Shown piece after piece: positions 6,982 to 11,883 of a stretch of 11,883 bases of DNA. This DNA is from Fimbriimonadia bacterium (GTDB lineage Bacteria; Armatimonadota; Fimbriimonadia; Fimbriimonadales; Fimbriimonadaceae), in the NCBI GenBank assembly GCA_029824495.1, contig JALGXY010000262.1, positions 1 through 11,883 on the forward strand, read 5' to 3'. Numbering within the stretch: position 1 is the first letter of the stretch; every line of letters starts with the position of its first letter. Position numbers and translations under genes: made by a program. Below the pieces are notes generated by a model. It was not told the origin of the DNA, made no database searches, and saw only the letters and a program-made list of their open reading frames with translations.

Positions 6982-7989
6982 TCAGTAGCGGCAGAGCTTC
7001 AGAGCTGCTTCAACAATGTCGTCCACTGAAGGGAGAACATCCGATTCAAGCGGCGTGGCCCACGGCACCGGTGTATCGGTACGGGTTACTCGTGCTGGCG
7101 GTGCATCGAGGTGCTCAAATGCTGCCTGACTCAAGCGAGCCAACACTTCGCCGGCAAACCCACAGGTCATCGGCGCCTCGTTTACAACGAGCAGTCGATT
7201 GGTTCGGCTTAGAGATTCGGTGATCGTCTCCTCATCGAGCGGTACCAGAGTGCGAAGGTCGATGACCTCGGCGCTGAATCCGAACTCCTCGAGCTTTTTG
7301 GCTGCACTCAATGAGAGATGATAAGGATTCCCGTAGGAGACAAGGGTGAGATCGGTGCCTTCGCGGCCGACTCTCGCTTTGCCCAGCGGGATCAGAGCGT
7401 CGTCGCCATCGAGCAGCTCTTCTTCAATCGAGCGCTTGCGGTAGAGCTCTTTGATTTCGTAGAAAACGACGGGGTTCGGGTCGCGCAGAGCAGCTTTGAG
7501 CAGGCCCTTGGCATCCGAAGGTGTGGACGGACAGACGACCTTAAGACCAGGGGAATTGCAGAACCACGCCTCGTTCATCTGGCTGTGATAGAGGGCTCCG
7601 CCGCCGTAGCCGCCAGCAGGTCCTCGAATCACCATCGGAATCGGCACCTCTCCGGCAGTTCGGTAGCAGTAGGTGGCCACCATGTTGACGATCTGGTCAA
7701 AGCCGCAGGAGATGAAGTCGATGAACTGCATCTCGGCCATCACGGTCTTGCCGTTGAGGGCCATGCCGCAGGCAGCGCCGACAATTGCCGACTCAGAAAT
7801 CGGCATATCGATCACACGCTCAGCGCCATATTTGGCCTGCATGCCATCGGTGACACCAAAGGCGCCGCCAAGCAGGCCGATGTCTTCACCCATGCAGATG
7901 AGATCAGGATTCGACTCCATCTCCTCATACATGGCCTCTTTAAGACCCGTCAGGTAGTTCTTCGTTTTGCGCTCGACTGCTGTGCTCAC
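6982..7989 (-). CDS. 2-oxoacid dehydrogenase E1 component, beta subunit (branched-chain/pyruvate type)
   Basis: The start is GTG 7987-7989, which overlaps the E1 alpha stop (GTGA, 4 bases) and follows a perfect Shine-Dalgarno AAGGAGG (7997-8003) by seven bases. An in-frame GTG at 8013 would place this Shine-Dalgarno inside the gene. The 335-residue product shows MGEDIGLLGGAFGVTDGM (33-50) and DMPISES (61-67), whose Glu66 aligns with the Glu that activates thiamine diphosphate in human PDH E1 beta. It also shows HSQMNEAWFCNSPGLKVVCPSTPSDAKGLL (135-164) and the transketolase C-terminal domain (SYGNPYHLSLSAAKKL at 218, EVIDLRTLVPLD at 241-252). With E1 alpha it forms an alpha2beta2 enzyme that decarboxylates a 2-oxoacid and passes the acyl group to E2 lipoate. 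The HSQ and YEIKELYR segments look more branched-chain-like, but pyruvate or acetoin dehydrogenase cannot be excluded. No E2 or E3 gene is in the window. Confidence 0.93.
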   Translation of the reverse strand: MSTAVERKTKNYLTGLKEAMYEEMESNPDLICMGEDIGLLGGAFGVTDGMQAKYGAERVIDMPISESAIVGAACGMALNGKTVMAEMQFIDFISCGFDQIVNMVATYCYRTAGEVPIPMVIRGPAGGYGGGALYHSQMNEAWFCNSPGLKVVCPSTPSDAKGLLKAALRDPNPVVFYEIKELYRKRSIEEELLDGDDALIPLGKARVGREGTDLTLVSYGNPYHLSLSAAKKLEEFGFSAEVIDLRTLVPLDEETITESLSRTNRLLVVNEAPMTCGFAGEVLARLSQAAFEHLDAPPARVTRTDTPVPWATPLESDVLPSVDDIVEAALKLCRY

Positions 7990-9149
7990 TGATCCTCCTC
8001 CTTGAAGACCCACCGGCGAGCTTCAGATGCATCAGGCAACGGAGACTTCAGAGCGAAATCGACGCCACGGCTGAGGAATTCAACAACTCTCTCTGGAAAA
8101 TCGTGATCGGTCACCTCACCGGCACCCTTGTACTCGGCTGGATGCTTGTCCGCCTCTTTTTGAGTCAGCAAGCCTTCTGCGATCATCACCTTCTTCATCT
8201 CGGCGATCGGATCTCGGCTTCGGCCGACTTCAACCTCGTCTTGCGGGCGGTACTTCACGGCACGATCGTCATCGTGGTCACCGTGACCGTACGAACGGAA
8301 AGTCTTGCACTCAACAATGCTCGGGCCCTTGCCCGATCGAGCGTACTCAACAGCTTCAGAGACTTTGTCGAACACGTCAAGAACATCTTGGCCATCAGCA
8401 ACCAGACCAGGAATGCCATAACCCTTGGCACGATCTGCCACGTCTTCTGTTGGGCAGCCGAGGTGTGCTGGTGTGCCGAACGCCCACTGGTTGTTTTCGA
8501 TGACTGTGACAACAGGCAGCTTATGTACGGCCGCAAAGTTGACGCCTTCGTGAAACGCGCCCTGCGCCGTTGAGCCCTCGCCGTTGTAGGTCACAACAAC
8601 ATTGTCTCCACCATCAAGTCTGTCGGCGTAAACAACGCCTGCAGCGACCGGGATTGTGCCAGCAAGCATCGACGTTGAGTGGATGATCCGCTTCTTTTTC
8701 GAACCGATGTGAGACCAGTTGTCTCTGGCGCGTCCGGGCGAGTCGACCCGCCCCCACACCTGAGAGCAGACCTCTTCGATCGACATGCCGAGGCGGTCTT
8801 TGGAATCCCAGCCGTTCTTGATGTCCTTCAGGAAGAAGGCTGGCATATCGCGGTGGATCGGACTGATCCAGTCTGTGGACCGCAGCGCATAGAGCGATCC
8901 AACAAGAATCGCCTCTTGATTGTGAGAGGAGTAGAGGGTGCCGCGGAGACGGCCTCTCTTCTTTTCTTTGGTGAGCCGGACGTCAAAATACCGAGCCAGG
9001 TAGAGCTGATCCAGCAGCTCCCGGTAGTCATCGGGGGTCAGGATGTCTCGGGGTAGGGGTTCAGTCGCCTTTGACACTTTTCGAGGTTCCGCTGTTCTAG
9101 CCAACTCTCTCTCCGGCATTGCGATCTGCGCCGAAACAGGATCGGACAA
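7986..9149 (-). CDS. 2-oxoacid dehydrogenase E1 component, alpha subunit (branched-chain/pyruvate type)
   Basis: The product is 387 residues if started at TTG 9147-9149, which has GGAACGAG (9156-9163) as a Shine-Dalgarno-like sequence. An in-frame ATG at 9117-9119 would give 377 residues; the first ~35 residues look disordered either way. The thiamine diphosphate motif runs from NGEGSTAQGAFHEG (189-202) to VIENNQWA (216-223). The first element is GEG, not the GDG of most TPP enzymes; human BCKDHA also has GEG. Other family marks are the SSHNQEA stretch (74-80), SPIHRDM (96-102), and a GHGDHDDDRAVKYR loop (288-301) at the place of the BCKD/PDH phosphorylation loop. Residues ~107-160, between SPIHRDM and STSMLAGTIP, follow the branched-chain pattern loosely, with DNWSHIGS in place of the usual GSMH-type segment. 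Substrate is best guessed as branched-chain 2-oxoacids, with pyruvate as the alternative. Confidence 0.92.
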   Translation of the reverse strand: MSDPVSAQIAMPERELARTAEPRKVSKATEPLPRDILTPDDYRELLDQLYLARYFDVRLTKEKKRGRLRGTLYSSHNQEAILVGSLYALRSTDWISPIHRDMPAFFLKDIKNGWDSKDRLGMSIEEVCSQVWGRVDSPGRARDNWSHIGSKKKRIIHSTSMLAGTIPVAAGVVYADRLDGGDNVVVTYNGEGSTAQGAFHEGVNFAAVHKLPVVTVIENNQWAFGTPAHLGCPTEDVADRAKGYGIPGLVADGQDVLDVFDKVSEAVEYARSGKGPSIVECKTFRSYGHGDHDDDRAVKYRPQDEVEVGRSRDPIAEMKKVMIAEGLLTQKEADKHPAEYKGAGEVTDHDFPERVVEFLSRGVDFALKSPLPDASEARRWVFKEEDQ

Positions 9150-9173
9150 ATCTTACTCGTTCCGTAGGTTCCT

Positions 9174-9201
9174 AACGTATCACAATGGTCGTTTGGCCCA
9201 A
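9174..9201 (-). promoter_or_regulatory. Candidate promoter of the E1 alpha/beta operon
   Basis: On the minus strand TTGGGC (9196-9201) and TACGTT (9174-9179) are 16 bases apart, and TGA directly before the second box makes an extended -10. Transcription would start near 9167, giving an ~18-base leader to the TTG start with GGAACGAG inside it. The TGTGATA string is shared with the LolA-thioredoxin promoter candidate. Confidence 0.4.
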
Positions 9202-9234
9202 GAACTCCAGGCCTATTCCAAAAAACGTCAAAAA

Positions 9235-9265
9235 CCCCGGATGTCTCTTAAGAGCGCATCCGGGG
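9235..9265. terminator. Bidirectional rho-independent terminator
   Basis: Nine-base perfect arms CCCCGGATG (9235-9243) and CATCCGGGG (9257-9265) enclose a 13-base loop that itself contains the palindrome CTCTTAAGAG. An A-tract precedes the left arm (9230-9234) and a T-tract follows the right arm (9267-9272), so both strands carry a stem followed by U residues. It ends the leftward LolA-thioredoxin transcript, whose stop is at 9296-9298, and insulates it from the E1 operon promoter. Confidence 0.92.
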
Positions 9266-9295
9266 CTTTTTTGTTCGTTTGTGAGGTCGAACGCC

Positions 9296-10276
9296 TTAGC
9301 CTTTGAACTTGGCTTGGGCCTTTTTCATCTCGTCCAAGACCATCTGCTTGCCGCCGTAGCCCACAAACTCGTGAACGATCTCGCCGTCTGAGTTGATGAA
9401 TTTGACTGTCGGATAAGCGTTCACTTTGTACTGCTTGGCAAGACCGATGCCGTCACCTTTTTCGCAGTCAATCTTCACGAGGACAAAGTCGCCTGAGACC
9501 TTCTTGAACTCATCAGACTGAAACGCCTCTTCGTCCATCATCTTGCAGGGACCACACCAGGTGGTGAAGAAGTCGACCATCATCAGCTTGTCGCCGGCGT
9601 CGGCCAGTCCAATCGCCTCGTCCCAATCGTAGTGCCAGACTCCAGCAGCCATGCTCTCTTCAGAAACCTCTTCGGCGTCCTCTGGTGCATGGAAAATGAA
9701 CTCGTCGTCGCTTGGCGCACCAAGGATCAGCGGGTCCACCGACAATACTGAAGACTGCCTTTTGATCAGAGTCTTCGTCGTATAGAGCACCCTGCGCGGC
9801 AGGTGGTCGCGCTGGTCGAAGAAGAATGTCATCGTCGTCTCGCCAGCTCGATCAGCGGTGACATTGGCTGTGTCATACATCTGACCGCCCAGTTTTCGAT
9901 CCTTGCCATTCGTTGCCGATGCGACGCCGTTGTAGGCAGTCTCGTCAAAGAAGCCGACAAAGGTCGACAAGGCCATGTTGTCGAAGAGGCTTCCCAAGAC
10001 TTCGGGTGACTGCTCTTTAGTAAAGAACTTGTTCTTCGTCTTCATGAAGATCGTCACAGTCTCACCATCGGCGATCGCAAGACGAGTCGGCGTCTCGATC
10101 CTTGCCTTGTTCGGCTTTGCGAGGGCGATGTTATAGGTGGCAACACCCCGGCTGACCTCCTGCGATTTTAGTGTTGCCTGAAGCCCTTCGGCACTCTTCA
10201 AGGCAGACGTAAAGGCATCAAAGTTTGATGATGCGGGCGCTCCGAGCGCCACGGCGAGTACAGCAGCAGAAATCAT
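9296..10276 (-). CDS. Exported LolA-like/thioredoxin fusion protein
   Basis: The start ATG 10274-10276 has GGAGA five bases upstream and gives 326 residues beginning with a short signal-like segment (MISAAVLAVALGAPASS). The frame stays open to 10666, but that extension runs antisense through the divergent gene and is not coding. Residues ~18-195 have the strand pattern of LolA/DUF2092-type lipoprotein-carrier domains: FTSALKSAEGLQATLKSQ, then LAKPNKARIETPTRLAIADGETVTIFMKTKNKFF, and later MTFFFDQRDHLPRRVLYTTK. After an acidic linker (~198-215), residues ~216-326 are a thioredoxin domain with FFTTWCGPCKMM (active-site Cys241 and Cys244) and the cis-proline segment NAYPTVKF (Pro289). The protein probably acts in the periplasm or at the cell surface as a thiol oxidoreductase joined to a lipid- or protein-binding module. 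The electron donor is unknown; no DsbD/CcdA homologue is in the window. The terminator at 9235-9265 ends its transcript. Confidence 0.88.
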   Translation of the reverse strand: MISAAVLAVALGAPASSNFDAFTSALKSAEGLQATLKSQEVSRGVATYNIALAKPNKARIETPTRLAIADGETVTIFMKTKNKFFTKEQSPEVLGSLFDNMALSTFVGFFDETAYNGVASATNGKDRKLGGQMYDTANVTADRAGETTMTFFFDQRDHLPRRVLYTTKTLIKRQSSVLSVDPLILGAPSDDEFIFHAPEDAEEVSEESMAAGVWHYDWDEAIGLADAGDKLMMVDFFTTWCGPCKMMDEEAFQSDEFKKVSGDFVLVKIDCEKGDGIGLAKQYKVNAYPTVKFINSDGEIVHEFVGYGGKQMVLDEMKKAQAKFKG

Positions 10277-10311
10277 GTAATTCTCCAGGAAGGAAGTTCC
10301 TCTGTAGCTGG

Positions 10312-10339
10312 ATTTTATCACAGTTAGGCAATAAACTAA
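10312..10339 (-). promoter_or_regulatory. Candidate promoter of the LolA-thioredoxin gene
   Basis: On the minus strand TTAGTT (10334-10339) and TAAAAT (10312-10317) are 16 bases apart. TGA before TAAAAT makes an extended -10. The leader to the ATG would be about 28 bases and contains GGAGA at the right distance. Confidence 0.5.
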
Positions 10340-10340
10340 C
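10323..10340. repeat. Inverted repeat GTTAG-N8-CTAAC in the divergent promoter region
   Basis: Five-base perfect arms (10323-10327 and 10336-10340) separated by eight bases lie over the -35 box of the leftward promoter and the -10-like box of the rightward gene. The position suits an operator for both genes, but arms this short can occur by chance. Confidence 0.25.
10332..10337 (+). promoter_or_regulatory. -10-like box close to the glycosyltransferase start
   Basis: TAAACT lies eight bases upstream of the ATG at 10346 and no Shine-Dalgarno is present, so a leaderless transcript is possible. No good -35 match is found. Confidence 0.3.
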
Positions 10341-10345
10341 CAGAT

Positions 10346-11716
10346 ATGAAGTCTTGGGCGCCACTGGCCGTAATCCTGGCACTCTTCGTTGTACTGGGAA
10401 GCCAGTTCATCTCGAAGACCCCTTACCGAGAGGGCGGCTACCTGATGAACCAGCCAAACTCGGACGGAACCTGGGCTTATGCGGCTGATATCGGCGCCCC
10501 AGATGAGCGACAGCACGCCAATTACATTGCGCGCATAGCGGACGGCGGAGGGCTTGCTGTTCTCAAGCCAGGTGCCGAAGATCTGTACGAAAGCTATCAA
10601 GCACACCAGCCGCCCCTCTACTATTGGCTGGGGGCTGGGTGGGCCAAGCTGACCAATGCCGACCATGAAACTCTAGAAGGCGGTCGAAAGCTCCGTTGGC
10701 TGAACCTGCTGATCGGCGCTGGAACAATCGTCGGCTTCTACTATCTGGTCTTTTGGGGAACCGGCAGAAGGGAGCCTGCCCTGGCGGCGGCGGCGTTCGG
10801 GTTGATGCCGATGCACATCGCCCTTTCAGCCGCAGTGAGCAACGATCCTCTTCTAATCCTGCTCTGCACATGGACGCTCGCAGCAACAGCGTGGGCGATG
10901 GCCGATGGCTGGTCGCTGAAGCGCGCACTCCTGATAGGCGGGCTCGCCGGGCTCGCATTGATCACTAAGACCAGTGCTCTAGCACTAGTTCCGGCAATCG
11001 GGGCAGCGTTTATCGTCAGCGCCATTCAGTCAAAGCGGCGATCTGAAAAGGTGAACTGGTCGCTGTTCGGCGTCGCCGCGGGGCTGGCGCTGATGATTGT
11101 CATTCCTTGGTGGCTGCGAAATCAGCAGCTCTATGGAGATCCGCTCGCTATGAGCGTGTTCAAAGAGGCATTCACCGGGAACCCAACTGCAGAACCATTC
11201 ATCGAAAGACTCGGGTTTTTCGGCTACTTCAAAGTGGTCTATATCTTGGCCATGCAGAGTTTTGTCGGTGTGTTTGGCTACATGGACATCTTTGTCCTCG
11301 AGCACCAGGGCCTTGGTGCCGTCAACCGATTCTATTGGGGCAGCCTCCTGATCATCGGCATTCTCAAGATTCTCGGGCTGGTGGGCGTCTTCAAAAAATC
11401 TGGCGATGAACTCGATGCCAAGCGAGCCGGATTCTGGTGGCCGGTTTTGATCTTCGGGCTCGTGATCGATCTCCTTTTCTTCCAGTTCAACCTGCAGTAC
11501 TTCCAAGCCCAAGCGCGATACCTCTATCCCGCGGCAGGCGTCGTTGCGGCCCTGCTCGGATTTGGATTCTGGATAGCCTTGAAGAGCCGCGCACACCTCG
11601 CTTGGGCTGCCGCTGCCGGCTTCTTTGCATTGCTGAGTCTGGCGGCTGTGAGGCAGCTCGATCTTAGTTTTGAGTTGAGGCTCAACCCACCACCAGAGGT
11701 CGTTTCGGGCCTTTGA
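10346..11716 (+). CDS. Polytopic GT-C glycosyltransferase (GT39/ArnT-like family)
   Basis: The 456-residue membrane protein has roughly ten hydrophobic segments, the first at residues 5-22. The first large extracytoplasmic loop carries PDERQHANYI (52-61), an Asp-Glu pair in the place of the catalytic acidic motif of GT-C enzymes, and AHQPPLYYWLGA (86-97), a hallmark of the dolichyl-phosphate-mannose/ArnT-like group. Further family-like marks are VSNDPLLILL (164-173), PWWLRNQQLYGDPL (254-267) and ARYLYPAAGVVAALLG near the C-terminus. Such enzymes move a sugar from a polyprenyl-phosphate donor to an acceptor on the outer face of the cytoplasmic membrane. Donor and acceptor cannot be read from the sequence. 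No Shine-Dalgarno precedes the ATG. It diverges from the LolA-thioredoxin gene with 69 bases between starts, and no terminator is evident after it. Confidence 0.85.
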   Translation: MKSWAPLAVILALFVVLGSQFISKTPYREGGYLMNQPNSDGTWAYAADIGAPDERQHANYIARIADGGGLAVLKPGAEDLYESYQAHQPPLYYWLGAGWAKLTNADHETLEGGRKLRWLNLLIGAGTIVGFYYLVFWGTGRREPALAAAAFGLMPMHIALSAAVSNDPLLILLCTWTLAATAWAMADGWSLKRALLIGGLAGLALITKTSALALVPAIGAAFIVSAIQSKRRSEKVNWSLFGVAAGLALMIVIPWWLRNQQLYGDPLAMSVFKEAFTGNPTAEPFIERLGFFGYFKVVYILAMQSFVGVFGYMDIFVLEHQGLGAVNRFYWGSLLIIGILKILGLVGVFKKSGDELDAKRAGFWWPVLIFGLVIDLLFFQFNLQYFQAQARYLYPAAGVVAALLGFGFWIALKSRAHLAWAAAAGFFALLSLAAVRQLDLSFELRLNPPPEVVSGL

Positions 11717-11768
11717 TTCGACGGGCCGCTGGTAACATGCCCGACCGAACGCTCGTCTTTATGAACAG

Positions 11769-11883
11769 GTGGTGTCAGGCATCTTAGATCAGTCACGCGG
11801 CGGCGCGTTTGATGAGGACCTTGTCTTGGTTGACAGGGTTCTGGAAGGCGATGAAGAGGCGTTTCAGACGCTCTACTCACGCT
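11769..11883 (+). CDS. ECF RNA polymerase sigma factor, N-terminal fragment
   Basis: The frame is open to the window edge and reads VVSGILDQSRGGAFDEDLVL followed by VDRVLEGDEEAFQTLYSR. The 'DLVLVDRVLEGDEEAFQTLYSR' part is the typical beginning of sigma-70 region 2 in ECF sigma factors. Two tandem GTG codons (11769 and 11772) are the only in-frame starts after the upstream stop at 11733; 11769 is used, but either could be right. The Shine-Dalgarno is weak (an AGG that runs into the GTG pair). A TAACAT box at 11733-11738, preceded by GG, is a possible -10 element. Most of the gene, and any anti-sigma partner, lie beyond the window. Confidence 0.78.
   Translation, partial: MVSGILDQSRGGAFDEDLVLVDRVLEGDEEAFQTLYSR

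Noticed and set aside
7318..7992. 224-codon open frame on the plus strand
   Set aside because: Antisense shadow of E1 beta.
7990..8013. GTG start at 8013 for E1 beta
   Set aside because: It would translate the perfect Shine-Dalgarno AAGGAGG; the GTG at 7989 is ideally spaced and gives the standard GTGA overlap.
10277..10666. 130-residue extension of the LolA-thioredoxin protein
   Set aside because: It is antisense to the glycosyltransferase, passes through the promoter region, and lies before a good Shine-Dalgarno and signal segment at 10276.
11030..11596. 188-codon open frame on the minus strand
   Set aside because: Antisense shadow of the glycosyltransferase membrane segments.
11717..11768. 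Terminator after the glycosyltransferase (repeat of GGGCC)
   Set aside because: The GGGCC copies are direct repeats with only a 4-base possible stem and no T-tract.
1..11883. CRISPR arrays, tRNA/rRNA genes, insertion sequences, toxin-antitoxin or defence systems
   Set aside because: No spaced direct repeats, no tRNA-like cloverleaf, no transposase or defence domains were seen on either strand.

Overview
The window is chromosomal DNA of a bacterium with moderately high GC content. It is densely packed, with twelve protein-coding genes (two cut by the window edges) and very short intergenic gaps. I see no tRNA, rRNA, CRISPR array, transposase, phage or plasmid gene. Gene content (ECF sigma/anti-sigma pair, beta-CASP ribonuclease, secreted beta-helix/PA14 protein, E1 alpha/beta 2-oxoacid dehydrogenase) and several starts with a -10-like box but no Shine-Dalgarno would suit a deep-branching Gram-negative-type lineage such as Armatimonadota. 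That placement is a guess from style; no marker gene settles it.

Layout. Bases 1-829 (+) hold the 3' end of an ECF sigma factor gene, translationally coupled to a single-pass membrane protein that is very likely its anti-sigma factor. A beta-CASP metallo-beta-lactamase-fold RNase (826-2211, -) converges on it with overlapping stop codons. Bases 2316-4541 (+) hold a secreted protein of unknown function, a purine nucleoside/methylthio-nucleoside phosphorylase, and a degenerate DprA/Smf-like protein that overlaps the phosphorylase by 28 bases. Bases 4581-9149 (-) hold the E1 alpha and E1 beta subunits of a branched-chain/pyruvate-type dehydrogenase, followed by a large secreted right-handed beta-helix protein with a C-terminal PA14-like domain. 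A bidirectional terminator (9235-9265) separates these from a secreted LolA-like/thioredoxin fusion protein (9296-10276, -). That gene diverges from a polytopic GT-C glycosyltransferase (10346-11716, +). The window closes with the N-terminus of a second ECF sigma factor (11769-11883, +).

Working together. Sigma/anti-sigma and E1 alpha/E1 beta are clear functional pairs with 4-base start/stop overlaps. The phosphorylase and the DprA-like gene are co-transcribed, but no functional link is obvious. Several products act at or beyond the membrane (anti-sigma sensor domain, beta-helix/PA14 protein, LolA-Trx protein, glycosyltransferase), so the stretch has an envelope flavour. I found no convincing new multi-gene system. 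The most unusual items are the LolA-like/thioredoxin fusion, the degenerate DprA paralogue, the phosphorylase active-site Asn, the cysteine-rich sensor domain of the anti-sigma factor, and the repeated leaderless-looking promoter layout.
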